The notes: a model not told the origin generated them from the sequence alone. 64,000 nucleotides of DNA from Spizellomyces sp. 'palustris' (GCA_006535965.1 QEAR01000015.1:247726-311725); one strand, 5' to 3'. Shown: positions 46,596 to 57,700, counted from the stretch's first letter. Made by a program: numbers and translations.

Positions 46596-47709
46596 TCAGA
46601 CCGTTGGGCCAGTGATTGTACTCGCTTGCCCAGTCACAGATGATGATGCAACCATTGTGTCTCCTGCTACCAAACCATGCTTTGCAGAACCAGACTTGTG
46701 ATTCCCCGGTGTTTGCGATCGTTTATCGAATCCGTTGATGACGTGCACTAGTGTGTAAAGGTACACAAGTCCGAGTGCATAGTATAAACGTATAGATATC
46801 TGGCCGGCAATTAGTGTTTCTTCTATCCGCTTTGCAACGATCGTGATGAGGGAGGCGAGGGAGAGCACAAGTGCGACTGATATGGAGACAATGAGAAATC
46901 TTCTAGCTTTGATTTGCTCGGGACTTTGTTCCCTGTGGAGGTCGTTTTGGAGCCTTCGTACGAGTACCAGCGTCCCTCCGTAAAGGAGGAAATCTGTCAG
47001 GATGATCCACAGAACAAGTAACGAAGCCCCGAATCTGCGCAAAAGGAGCCGCGACAAGGTGAGCCAGGTGATCTTGCATACACAAGCCTAAAGTACCTAC
47101 ATGACGGATGTTCCAAAAGGAAAAATCTTTGATATGGACAAATTGTTGTAAGTTTCTTCAGGTAGAAGGTCCACCACAATGTTCAAACCCCACGCCCATG
47201 CTCCTAACACGACCGTCACACCCTGGAGGATTCTACACACTCGCACCGTGTACCATCTTGCAATATGTCGGAACGCCTTGAATCTTTCCAAGGAAAGTAA
47301 GGTGTACAGGGCACCAGCAAGCATATTGAAACCGAGAGCAATCCCGCCACCGATATCCCGTCCACAACCTTTCGTCTCGCAAGCCACATTCAGAATCCAG
47401 CTCAGGGTACTCATTGCATCTGATATGCTAAGGCATACCAAATCAGTCTTTGTAGGCACCGCAGAAAGCGGACGACCACTCACCACAACAGTATCCAACA
47501 GAACACGAGGAAAGCATTGAACGTCGTCCGCTTCTTCCACCATCTTTCAAAAAAGTGTGAGTGACGAAAAGTCAAGGGTTGTCATCCACAGAGTCTTTCT
47601 GTCACCCGATGGACCTACTTTGTGGCGGTAAAGGCCGTTACCGCGACGGTGAAAACGCACAGGCACGCATTTGCAGCAAGCTTCCCTGGATAAGTGCTTC
47701 GTCGCTCAT
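46596..47709 (-). CDS. Orphan polytopic membrane protein (six or seven spans)
   Basis: Four exons join in phase: 47709-47642, 47543-47484, 47427-47101 and 47034-46596. They give 297 residues. Donors are GTAACG, GTGAGT and GTAGGT, with acceptors GAAAG, CTTAG and GCGCAG. Hydrophobic spans include TTFNAFLVFCWILL, GGGIALGFNMLAGALYTLLSL, GVTVVLGAWAWGLNIVVDL, GASLLVLWIILTDFLLYGG, FLIVSISVALVLSLASLITI and LYYALGLVYLYTLVHVING. The topology resembles seven-span receptors, with the C-terminal 45 residues hydrophilic and Ser/Thr-rich. I know no family for it. The open frame beginning ATG 47543 (MVEEADD) is a trap. Its frame differs from the membrane-spanning frame over exon 2, and only the spliced version gives a first span. 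A receptor or sensor role is a guess. Confidence 0.68.
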
Positions 47710-50501
47710 TTCATACTTTTGTAAAGCTTATTGCAAAAATGAGTGCGAAAGAAGGGTTTGGGTCGGGTACATTATATTTATAAACACGCTTATGTTTGAT
47801 ATCTGGGTATCCCTGATCGGTCAACTAAAGCCGCAAATAGAACAGAGTGCCACGCCGTGTCGAGTAAAGCTTGCCTTTCACCGATGGTTCATCGTTGTTG
47901 CCCAAAATATCCTTCTAGCCTTTCGTGCTCATTTGGCTTTATCATCTAGACGAGGTGTGCGACGGCACCAAACGACCGCAAAGCTCAAAACCAACTTATC
48001 TCAATGTCGGACAAAAGCATAACTTGATTTCATAAGCATTCCAACCAACAAGGACCCCATCTTTACCCGCGGGGATTTGAAGTCATAACCTTTCAGATGG
48101 GGGTCCCAACCTTGGGCCCATAGGTTTGCATTGATTTACAGCTTTTGTAAACAAATGACGCTCTGGAATTGGAAAATATCAGAATGCAATGTTGGTCCCT
48201 TGGGTTAACATGTGCCTGTAGTGAAAACGTCGTTGAAAATGACTCTTTTGTTACCTCCCAAAAAGCATGAAGGTGGAGATGCCGCAACAACAACTGTTTT
48301 CCATCACTATAATACCCTTTCTTATTATGCCGTATACGCGGCATTCGTCCTGGGAGTTGCTTGGAGGACTGCAGTGAAATGAGAATACAGGCTTTCGAAC
48401 TAGTACTGTACTGCATTTTTGGTAGGAAGGAGTAGTATGGATTGTCGCCAATTTTGTCCTTGCTGGGAGAGCTCCCCTCACGCTGTCGTCCAGTTACTTT
48501 GAGAAACCGCATGGAAGGACCTGTAAGTTATTTGTTATGCTGTTAACGGGTCTGTTCGATGCATGCCAGATAGAGGACCAGTACTTTTGGATCTACCATG
48601 CAACAACTTGCCCACGTCTGAAACTGCTAAAACTGACCGTGAGTAGCTGCACCCCACGCTAACGTGGCCGATGCTCAAGACAGGCCCAAATATCATCATC
48701 CTTGAAGGGAAGGGCATATACAGTGTCACTAACACACGGAATGCCCTCCGACATGCCCACTGGGACAAGCAGATGTGTGGTTGCCTCGTGAAAAAGTGCA
48801 ACAAACAGCCGCGAGCTGTGGACGACGGCATTACACGTACTAGTTTGAAGTATATGCCTCCCGATTGTCTCATGGTTCGTCAAATGAACCGCAGCTGTTG
48901 AACTGTTCAATGAACTCTGTAGTAAATGGGCCAATGTTCTCATCTGGATTCATTTGATTTCTTCAGTGGTCACGGTCCGTCTCGGAAGCGTATGTGGTGG
49001 TGATGAATTGAAGACAAATTGGTCATACAAGGGCAATCTCTAGCATTCGTTGTCAGTGGACTTGCGATGAATTTCCCACGCAATATCCGGATGATGTCTG
49101 AAATCAGCCCTGCGCAGACCATTTTGTACCAGGATGTGCATAATGCAAACACCCAGACTGCAGCGCATTTCATACTCATTTACACTCCACCACTTGTATT
49201 TAGGTCCGAGCTTGATACTACTATTTTATGAGATTTGTTCTTACCGCACATTAGATCTGGACAAGTCACGGCAAATGTCTTGTCGGGCGTAGACAAAGTA
49301 TGTCGAAAACCAACCTTGGCTCATTCGCGAGGCGCTACATGCACGGCTTTATCCATTGAGGCCCTCTGATAAATCACCATCTAAAGAAAAATTCTGGACA
49401 CACTACACTGCCTCACCACAAAACAATTGGAAGCAAATGGAACTCATTGCCCGGCTTTGGAGCGAAAACGAGGTCGTTCTAAGCACACCATGGCTCTGAC
49501 TGCTGCATGTTTTTCAAACGGAATCCTAATTACGATGGTCCGTATGCGGGGTTGGCAGCAGCCTTGACCGCTGCGCGTGGATCTGCCCTGCGGAATTGCA
49601 AAGCACGCTTTAACGCTTGGGCGGCTTAAAGCAGGGCAAATATGTTATCATCATTGTAGAGCGGCTCAGTGGAAATCGGTCAATGTTTTTAATGTGGACG
49701 AACCGCCACTAGAAACAATTCTCCATGCATTAAGACAGGTAGCGGGAACAGGCAAATGGTCCCGGAAATGCAACGGTTTTGGGGATTGACTGTTGACAGC
49801 TACCAACAGGCACTCCGTTCACGTCACGGACGAGCATGCACACACATGTTGGGTGTCAAAGGATCGTTGTTGAAAGCCTTGGGCCCCCTGGTCCTTGCTG
49901 AGCTTGCAGACGGAACCAGTCGTTCCAAATATATCTTTGCAGGCCTGTGCCTGACCTTTGATGCGTTTTGAGTATAGCAGGCTGTAGGACATTACCGACC
50001 CTACAACCATCGATGCGTTTCTCTGATTTGGAAGCGTGCGTCTCCCAAGAGAGGCCATGCAGGAAAGGTTAAGCATATAATTATTAGGTGATGCTATTAA
50101 GTCGTCCATCCGGAGGTTGCACTGAGTAGATGGTAATCCACAGCCGGAACTCTTTTTTTTTTGTGGACCAGATGTCTGCAGTGGGGGGAGCACGAATCAG
50201 CATCCATCATATCGTGCAAATATGACTTTACAGATGGCTTGACAAAGGATGCATGTCGTTCCCAGCTTGTGAGCTGGTGGGGTTCCCTAGCAGGTCAGTA
50301 TGGTCCTAGCATAGCATTACCCCCTGAATCCCTAACCGCCCACGTTGTCGAACGGGGGGCTTTAATCCGTGGCCATCAGTTCCCTCACATGGACAATAAC
50401 GTTTGAGGTTATAAAAGTGGAGAATATCGCAATGTCCTGTTCATAAAAGCGTCCATCTTCCCGTACGGCTCTTGTTTAAATTTAATCAGAAGTTCAACGC
50501 A
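47710..50501. other. Long gene-poor stretch, no gene supported
   Basis: About 2.8 kb contains only short frames, several without ATG and none with family motifs. The longest are 47561-48022 (plus) and 48093-48512 (minus). I saw no reverse transcriptase, integrase or DDE-type blocks, no terminal repeats and no poly-A tail at a fixed site. A run of T occurs near 50153-50162. The stretch contrasts with the otherwise dense window. Decayed repeat, a non-coding RNA gene or a weakly conserved gene with many introns are all possible. Confidence 0.5.
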
Positions 50502-51387
50502 ATGAGATTCGTATCGACCTTGATCCTCTTGGCTCTTGCTGGTTTTGGGTTCACAGACGGTATGGAAATATAAAGGATTTTGTATACAGACCTCTCTAGT
50601 AACCCCATGCTAGCCAATGAATATACACGCCTCGATAAGAAGAATGCAGTGCTCCTTGTGGTCGATCATCAAGTTGGGCTTTTCCAGCTTGTGAGGGATT
50701 ACCCACCAGATCAATTCAAAAACAGTATCCTTGCTCATGCGGCCATTGGAAAAGCATTTCACCTGCCGACAATATTGACGACGAGTGCCGAGCAAGGTGG
50801 GGCGCATCTCGGAAATACCAGATGAATATGGGAGTAATAGTATCAATCATAGGTCCAAACGGGCCCCTGCCAAAGGAGATCGTCAAGATGCATCCCGATG
50901 CTCCGTACATCAAACGCAACGGCGAAGTCAACGCATGGGACAATGCTGACTTTCGAGCAGCTGTTGAAGCAACGGGAAAAAAGCATGTCATCCTGGCCGG
51001 AATTACCACAGATGTACGTTTCTCTTGTTGTTCTTACTTTCATGCCCTTTTTCACGGCTGCTTCACTGTCAGGTTTGCACCGCCTTCTTGGCCCTTTCAC
51101 TAAGGAGCGCTGGTTATGAAGTATGGGCCAATACGGATGCATCGGGAACGTTCGATCAACGCACAGCCGACGATGCAAACGATCGCATGCGTGCTGCGGG
51201 TGTCACTACGGCCGGAATGTTCGCCATTGTCATGGATTTGATGCGAGACTGGAGAAACACTCCGGGAGCTGCCGAACTGTTGCCGTTTTTTGACGTATAT
51301 TTGACTGCGTATGGCTTTTTGGCCCGTGGTCATGCGGCGGCGGTTACCAATGGAACGCTCCTACCATCGGAGAGTAAGCTGCTGTAG
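50502..51387 (+). CDS. Isochorismatase-family hydrolase (YcaC-like) with predicted signal peptide
   Basis: These cysteine hydrolases include isochorismatase, nicotinamidase and ureidoacrylate hydrolase; the substrate here is unknown. Exon 1 (ATG 50502) encodes MRFVSTLILLALAGFGFTD, a good secretory signal. Exon 2 begins near 50612 and encodes ANEYTRLDKKNAVLLVVDHQ, with the catalytic Asp in VVDHQ. An intron follows AEQG, and the next exon gives PNGPLPKEIVKMHPDAPYI. AWDNADFRAAVEATGKKHVI leads to GITTDVCTAF, where an intron separates Asp from the VC pair and Cys is the nucleophile. The tail carries TDASGTFDQRTADDANDRM, typical of the YcaC-like branch. Four exons join in phase. Secretion is unusual for the family and suggests an extracellular or vacuolar substrate. 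It lies in a gene-poor stretch. Confidence 0.85.
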
Positions 51388-51600
51388 TCCACCGTAGGGC
51401 GGGATGGTACGCTCTAGTTCCGTAGAATGCATCACCCATAACATTGGCGGTGTACAATAACAATCCATACATTTTCACAATTGGGACAAAGAGTAAAGCA
51501 GCCAACTAGCAAGGTTTTATTTGATCAACAAATACTATAGAATCAAATAGCTACCACAAAGCAAAGGGTATCCACAAAGGCTTGACCACAACCCCCAACG

Positions 51601-51790
51601 CATCCCGCAAAGGAAAATACAACCAAGGAACACACAACCGCCAACGACCCCATCCCACAAAGGAAAAACACACACGCAGGTATTGCACAATTATTGCCGC
51701 CATAATTTTCCAACGTTTAGTCGACAAGGGTTCCCGTTAATGCCTGTGCGTGGGTGTGTGTTCCTTGGTTGTATTTTCCTTTGTGGGATG
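51601..51790. repeat. Nearly perfect 36-bp inverted repeat with 118-bp spacer
   Basis: The left arm (51601-51636) and the reverse complement of the right arm (51755-51790) agree at 35 of 36 positions. The only difference is at 51607. A third, direct partial copy of the arm's first 17 bases lies at 51651-51667 within the spacer. Outside the arms, further AC-rich sequence shows weaker inverted similarity out to about 51570 and 51840. If transcribed it would fold into a long hairpin. It begins 214 bases after the hydrolase stop. It could be a miniature transposon remnant or a transcribed hairpin. Confidence 0.8.
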
Positions 51791-52296
51791 GGTCGTCCGT
51801 GTTTGCCTTGTTGTATTGAGTTTGACCGAGTCTTTGTGTGGGTTTTGTGGGTTAGGGTCAAGGACTCGGGGGCCTTTGACATCCTCCAAGTTTGCGTAGC
51901 AAAGATGGGGGGGGACGTGAGAACGGCGAGGTTTTTATACATAGGGCAGGTCAATCAGCTTGCGACGCATGATGACTCATCCGGACAAGTAGTTCCAATG
52001 TGGTTTAGCCAGTCTTTTATACCTCTCCTAGGCGCACAGGTCGAACCCGATGACTGCACGCGCGGGCTATCCAGTGAATTCAACTTCAAACGATTTGCAC
52101 ATATCTTCCATTGAACATGAATGCAAAACACACAGAAAAACGACAAGTTCTTGCCAATGCTGTTACCTCCATGCATTGATGGACTCGTCAAACGACGAGA
52201 TGGCCGAGTGACACGCAGCTAAGCCGTAAAGAGGCACAGTCATGCATCAATTTTGCCGCCAAAGACGACGTCAAAGTCAAAAGAGAAATCGCCCGT

Positions 52297-52297
<1 letters not shown>

Positions 52298-52333
<36 letters not shown>
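52298..52333 (+). repeat. (CGT)12 microsatellite
   Basis: Twelve perfect CGT units run from 52298 to 52333, followed by two imperfect ones. They lie 92 bases before the metalloprotease ATG, in what should be its promoter or 5' leader. In the same frame upstream they would encode a run of Val, which argues against coding use. Confidence 0.95.
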
Positions 52334-52424
52334 TTTCGTCGTTTCTAACCGGCTTTATATGAAACATTTCTATGACTCGGAGGATCAGCAAGCGCTCATA
52401 AAAACCCCCTCCCACGCCTCCACA

Positions 52425-53786
52425 ATGCTCTCCCGATATGGCCTTTACCTCGTCCTCTTGGCCTCTCTCTCGTTCCCGTCAGCCATTGCCGAAGACATTG
52501 TCACCCGGTTTGACCGAATATCGCCATTTTCCCCTCACCTAACACCCTACCCCTTTTTGCCACGGGAGCATGAGCCATCATCGCCACCCGTCAGTGCACA
52601 TGCTCGCCGTGCAAATTCCCAGTTTGACATTACATTTGTGTGTCCAAACGCTCCCCAGCAAACCTGTCAATTCGCCAAACAAGGGTTTGAAAATGCTGGA
52701 CAGTACATTTCGCAAATGCTTTCGATCAAAGAGAGGGTCAGAGTTCATGCGACATTTAGGAGCTTTTGTAACGGAAGAAGAAAGGACAGATGTGGGGATA
52801 TGGGGAACACGTTAGGGATGGCGCTGCCTGCATCCTATTTTCCGGCTCGGCCTAAAGCGCAATCTTCCGCTACCAGTGATGACACGGAAAACACTCGTTT
52901 TTATTTATACCCTCAATCCCTCGTCAAGCAAAGCAAGCCTGACACTAAGCTAGACTATGCTCCTTACGACATTATGGCTGAATTCAACTCGGATTTCGAT
53001 TTTTGGTTCAAGTCTTCGGGACAGAAGATTGGCCCGAACCAAACCGATTTTGAGTTTGTAGCGACCCACGAGTTTACCCACGGAATGGGCTGGGATACCG
53101 CATTGGTTCCGTTTTCTATAATGTACAAGGATTTTTCATCGACGCAGAATCCCTACGTTGCGCCACAACTCTATCTACACGGCCCAATTGCCAGTCCAAG
53201 CGTCGACGCATGGACTCTCCTAACTCCATTTGACAAGCTCGTCCAAGACCCTGCTGGGAAATCTATAGAAGCCCAGGTTATCTCTGTACAACAATGGTGG
53301 CCTCAAGGATCCGGGTCTCCCTCCTTGTCATCATTTATCTCCTCATTCGAATCCAGCGGTGCCCCCTTTTCAGCGGCCGCCGGCCTCTATAAGGCGATCA
53401 CCTCCTCGACAAAATCCATTGCTCTCCGCAACACAACTCTGTACTCGACACGCAGTCCGGGATCGTACGAACCGGGATCGACCTTGACACACGTTGACAC
53501 TTCCTACTCAAACTCTCAGGACTTTTTAATGGTACCAACGGTTGGAGATATGGTCGGAAAGACATTAGACGAGTTGATTGCAAGGTTTGGCGGACGCGGT
53601 GTTTATGGTCCAGGCATTTTAGATAGTCTTAGGCTGCTGGGATGGGAAGGAAACGTTGATTTAATTGTTGGCAAGGACGTGCGCGACGGTAATATTGCCA
53701 GTGACGCCCCAAGAACTGCGGGCACACATTGGTGGCCTGCCCTGGCGGTAGGCGCATTAATGACCTCTTTTATAGCTTTACTTTAG
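52425..53786 (+). CDS. Secreted zinc metalloprotease-like protein with C-terminal membrane anchor
   Basis: The single exon gives 453 residues from ATG 52425. The frame is open upstream, but only the part after this ATG begins with a signal peptide (LSRYGLYLVLLASLSFPSAI). The N-terminal domain has FDITFVCPNAPQQTCQFAKQ and cysteines at about residues 71 and 78. The zinc site is VATHEFTHGMGWDTAL near residues 215-230. His-Glu-x-x-His is followed by Gly-x-Gly-Trp-Asp, related to metzincin-like zinc peptidases but not the exact His-x5 spacing. A Gly-Arg-Gly-Val-Tyr-Gly-Pro segment and LRLLGWEG follow. The C-terminus is a hydrophobic span ending FIALL after small residues, as in GPI-anchored proteins. 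A cell-surface or secreted protease is likely; the substrate is unknown. It pairs with the secreted hydrolase upstream. Confidence 0.78.
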   Translation: MLSRYGLYLVLLASLSFPSAIAEDIVTRFDRISPFSPHLTPYPFLPREHEPSSPPVSAHARRANSQFDITFVCPNAPQQTCQFAKQGFENAGQYISQMLSIKERVRVHATFRSFCNGRRKDRCGDMGNTLGMALPASYFPARPKAQSSATSDDTENTRFYLYPQSLVKQSKPDTKLDYAPYDIMAEFNSDFDFWFKSSGQKIGPNQTDFEFVATHEFTHGMGWDTALVPFSIMYKDFSSTQNPYVAPQLYLHGPIASPSVDAWTLLTPFDKLVQDPAGKSIEAQVISVQQWWPQGSGSPSLSSFISSFESSGAPFSAAAGLYKAITSSTKSIALRNTTLYSTRSPGSYEPGSTLTHVDTSYSNSQDFLMVPTVGDMVGKTLDELIARFGGRGVYGPGILDSLRLLGWEGNVDLIVGKDVRDGNIASDAPRTAGTHWWPALAVGALMTSFIALL

Positions 53787-53871
53787 ATATTATAGTTGAT
53801 ATCAAATAGATAAATAAACATGCTACTGACACTGTGCGTGTGAAATGAAAAATGTACAAGCGCCAAGCCCG

Positions 53872-54478
53872 CTAAAGATCAAATGTGACTCGTTTCTTTG
53901 CCTTCCCTCCACTCTCTGCATCTTGCTCGGGGTCCTCTTTACTCTTTCTCTTCTTCTTTTTTCCCTTCTCCATCCTTAGCTGCTTCTTGATGACCTCAAT
54001 CTCTGCTCTCTTCTCTCTCTTTTTGTCTTGACTCTTCTTTTGCGTTACCGAATTGCGCGCCGCGTTTGCGTGATGTCGAGCGAGTTTGTTGGTGATGACC
54101 TGATCTTGTTGTGTTGATATCGCATCTATCAAAGATAGGAGGTGTGACTGGCCAGATATGTCAGTCCACCTGCTTTCTTCAAGGAAAACGCTGGTTGCTC
54201 ACCTGTGTCGGGAATTTCTTGCCCTTCTTGCGGGATGTGGTGGGCACGGATGCCAGTGTGGCTTCCTCAGATACTGCGGTAGAGGCGGGTGTGGGTGCGG
54301 GTGCGGCTGCGGGTGCGGATGCGGGTGCGGACGTTGGCAAAGTCTTGGATATCTCGTTTGAAACTGCCTTTGGTTTCGTTGCTTTCCTTCCACCTGAGCC
54401 AGCGATTTTCTTTATGACTTTCCCAGGCTTTTGTGGCTTCAAAGGGACGTTGCGGCGGGCGGGATTCTTTGGTTTCAT
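53872..54478 (-). CDS. Lys-rich basic protein, possibly nucleolar (weak LOC1-like resemblance)
   Basis: Two exons, 54478-54203 and 54147-53872, join in phase 0 (donor GTGAGC, acceptor CCAG) to 183 residues. The N-terminus is Pro/Lys-rich (MKPKNPARRN). An Ala/Pro repeat (SAPASAPAAAPAPTPAS) lies at about residues 51-67. RKKGKKFPTQ leads into a helical segment, LLSLIDAISTQQDQVITNKL. A long Lys/Arg/Glu coiled coil then ends KAKKRVTFDL. The order of a Lys-Lys-Gly-Lys-Lys-Phe block, a helix, a charged coil and a Lys-Lys-x-x-Phe tail recalls yeast Loc1, a nucleolar ribosome-assembly protein. The match is loose. The GC-rich repeat at 54286-54337 is the coding Ala/Pro stretch. It is divergent from SEC1 with 278 bp between starts. 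Confidence 0.62.
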
Positions 54479-54756
54479 TTTGGAATTTGTGATTTTCTTT
54501 CGGGTTTGTCGACAGGCTTCTAGAGAGGGAAGACGTGATGGAGCGTTGCCATGGAGCTAACGTTCATTCGCCGTGACTGTACCGCTCAAAAGTGGGGAAG
54601 CTTGCAAAGTCATGCAAAGCCGTATTACGTGAGCAGCGGACCGCGTCCTCATCGTGTCCTCTCGGCCTCTGGTTGTGCTTCCAACTGACGCTCTCCACCG
54701 GAGACGTCAAGGTGAATCTATCCAGTGAAACTTTGACAGCCGCATATCTGCCCAGG

Positions 54757-57700
54757 ATGTCGTCAATAAAGGAGTTAATGAAAAAAAGTGGGTTCATGCT
54801 GTTATGTGACAAAGTGCGAGCGCCTTCCGGGTCGACCCATAGCCCCCTAACCATGCAACATTATTTACAGGAATACTGGTGGACATGATCCAATCCGTAC
54901 AGCCTCCCGGAAAATGGAAGATCATTGTCGTTGATCCCAAGTCCATCAAAATATTGAATACCGCTTGCAGGATGCATGATATTCTAGAGGAAAATGTGAC
55001 CTGTGTGTATCTTCAAATAGGTTGCATGGTTATTGGCTTGGCTAAACTAGGTTTACTTGCTTATTAAGTGGTGGAAGACTTGACACGAAAGCGGCAGCCA
55101 TATCCGACTAAAGAGGCCATCTACTTTATCTCACCGGTGGACGCCTGCGTAGATCGATTTCTGGCAGATTTCGACAAAGGAAAGGCCATGTACGCTGCCG
55201 CACATATCTTTTTCGTTGCAGGTGAATATCTTGGACCATTCCTTTGTACGTCAATGTGAACTAAAGATGTCGTATCTTGTCCGTTGCTAGGATTACCGGA
55301 TCATCTTTTTGAAAAGATAAAAACCTCGGCTGCGTCGGCATATGTCAAAACGCTAAAGGAAATGAATGTTGACTTTATTGGTATGCGCAAAAGTTCACAT
55401 GAAGGGACGCTAAACCTTTTCTAACGAATGAACGTACGCCAGCGTACGAACCACAAGTGTTCACCTTTGAACAACCGCTTTCCCTCTTCCCTTTGTACAA
55501 TCCCCAAGCCGCAAGTCACCAAGCAGGTGAAATAACCAGCATAGCACAACGTGTAAGCCCGCTCGTTGCCGGTCCCCTTGTACTCTTCGGTCACAGCCAT
55601 CTCAATTGCTAAGCGCATCAGATCATCTCTGTTCTCTCCACCCTCGGCGACTATCCCTACATCCGATATTACTCACCACAAGGCACCCAAAATACGGTCG
55701 CTTCGAAGCTAGCCCATAGAGTCCAGCAAGAGCTCGATGATCTATGCCGATTGGATCCAGATTTTCCGCCACCTAGTCCTTACAAGCGTTCTGTCCTCGT
55801 GATTGTGGATAGGGCGTTGGATATGGTATCACCTTTGGTACACGAGTTTACGTACCAAGCCATGATGAATGATTTGTTAGTGCTGGAGGGAGGAAAGTAC
55901 ATGTGGGTACCTTGCCCCACTGCTTGATAATGAAGTGTGGCTGAATGGGCATCTTCTCGGGACAATTAGATACAAGACTGAGGGAGGAGCCTCGACGGAT
56001 GTTACCGCCGCCCAAGTCACGTCTGCCAGCCTAGACGACAATGATCCTATCTGGGTGAGGATGCGGAACAAAACTTTCCGCATGGCTATTCCATTCTTGC
56101 ACCTTCTGATCCATTTAGTTGATTGAAACACATTCAGATGCTTATTCGTCACTGGCACTATGCTGACGCCGTTGAGTACATTCGCAGTACATTCAATAAA
56201 TTCCTAACGGAGAATCGGGCTGCGGCGACAGCTATGGAGAAAGAAGGCGGTGACGCTAGGTAACCGGGTACGCACAAGGATGGGTAAACAAACAGTGCGC
56301 TGATCGCTGTCCTTGAATTGACAGCGCAAAGGGGATCGATTCCCTTAAGCAAATGAAAGACACGTTGAGCTCATTACCCCAATTTCAGGAGATGAAGTCC
56401 AAGGTACCTGGCCGTTGCTGTTCTGCTTTGGAAACGAAAGCAGCATAGTCTAACGTCTAGTACGCGGGTAGTTTTCAGTCCACATCAACATTTGCCAGGA
56501 GTGCAAGACAATGTTTGAGAGAAGGCAGTTGGATATGGTTGCCGCCGTTGAGCAGGCAAGTTGCTGTACCTTTTGCTCGCCACAGAGGGGCTGTTGGCTC
56601 ACAGAATTGGCATCCGTCTGATAGGATCTCGCGACGGGTGAATCGGTTGATGGGAGAGCCATTAAGTTTGCCAATGTTATGATGGACATGGTTCCTGCCT
56701 TGGATAGCGACAACGTTAGGTAGGCACCGCAATAGAGTCCTGCCCCTCATTAAACATGCACAGTCACAATCTGACTCTTTGCAAGCCCAACCGACAAGCT
56801 CCGTCTTTTGATGCTGTATATAATTACCCAACATGGAATAGAGGACGACGAGCGACGTCGGTTACTGGGATACGCCAAGCTTTCTGTGGAGGACTCACAG
56901 GCTATCACAAACTTATCTCACTTGGGTGTACGCTTGAGCAAGTCCAAGGAGAAAAGCAAGGAAGATAAGGACCGAGGTCGGTACACATACCATCTTCACA
57001 ATCGACAACAGAAGAGGAAAGGGGAAACCTATGACTTGAGTCGATGGTCTCCCGTCTTGAAAACCGTATTGCAGGTATGCATCAAATTCTATCACGCTGT
57101 TGGCAGCAGTTTATAATTTTAAAAGCACATAGGACCAAATACGAAATCAATTGGATTCGACCATCTTCCCCTGGATCACCGAGCCCCCACCGGAAGACCT
57201 TGCCCCACCACCTCCACCACCGCCAACAAACGCCACTAAAACTCCCCGCGAAAAAGCGCTGGCGCTTATCCCTCCCGATCCATCACACCCAACCTCTTTA
57301 CGCACAACTCGTGCATCATGGAGCACGCCTCGAAAAAAGGCATCAGATGATGCCCAAGCAGATACAATGCAGCAGTCACAACAGCAGACACAACAACAAG
57401 TCTCTGCGTCCGAGTTGCGTAAAAACGGTCCAAGAATCATTCTCTTTTCCCTAGGTGGGCTAACGTTCTCTGAGCTACGAGCAACCTATGAGGTGATCAA
57501 AGAGTTGCAAAGGGATGTCATCATCGGGACCACACATATATACAACCCAATTCAACTTGTCGAGATTTTGAAAGATTTGGGTAATGCTACGCCATCATCG
57601 GAGATCGTGAAAGGGCTAGCAGCGTCGACGGAACTATTATCGTCCGCGTCGGCTTCCGTTGGGAAGGGAGACACCGATCACGGCATGTCCCGGAGTTCGA

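Larger units (their letters stand above)
51388..52424. other. Intergenic with inverted repeat and microsatellite
   Basis: About 1 kb between the hydrolase stop and the metalloprotease start has no supported gene. It contains the inverted repeat at 51601-51790 and the CGT repeat at 52298-52333, listed separately. The plus frame 51683-52114 runs through the right arm of the repeat, starts at TTG and has no family features. Confidence 0.5.

Noticed and set aside
47097-47543. Open frame starting MVEEADD at 47543
   Set aside because: Exon 2 of the membrane protein uses a different frame that yields a hydrophobic span, with matching splice phases on both sides.
47710-50501. Degenerate transposon or retroelement
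   Set aside because: No transposase, reverse transcriptase or integrase motif, terminal repeat or target duplication was seen. Only the lack of genes hints at it.
52030-52056. tRNA-like B box (GGTTCGACC on the minus strand)
   Set aside because: The flanking bases do not form a T stem, anticodon arm or acceptor stem, and there is no matching A box.
52296-52345. Repeat array resembling a CRISPR
   Set aside because: It is a simple CGT microsatellite without spacers.
54286-54337. GC-rich tandem repeat as a separate element
   Set aside because: It is the coding Ala/Pro repeat of the basic protein at 53872-54478.
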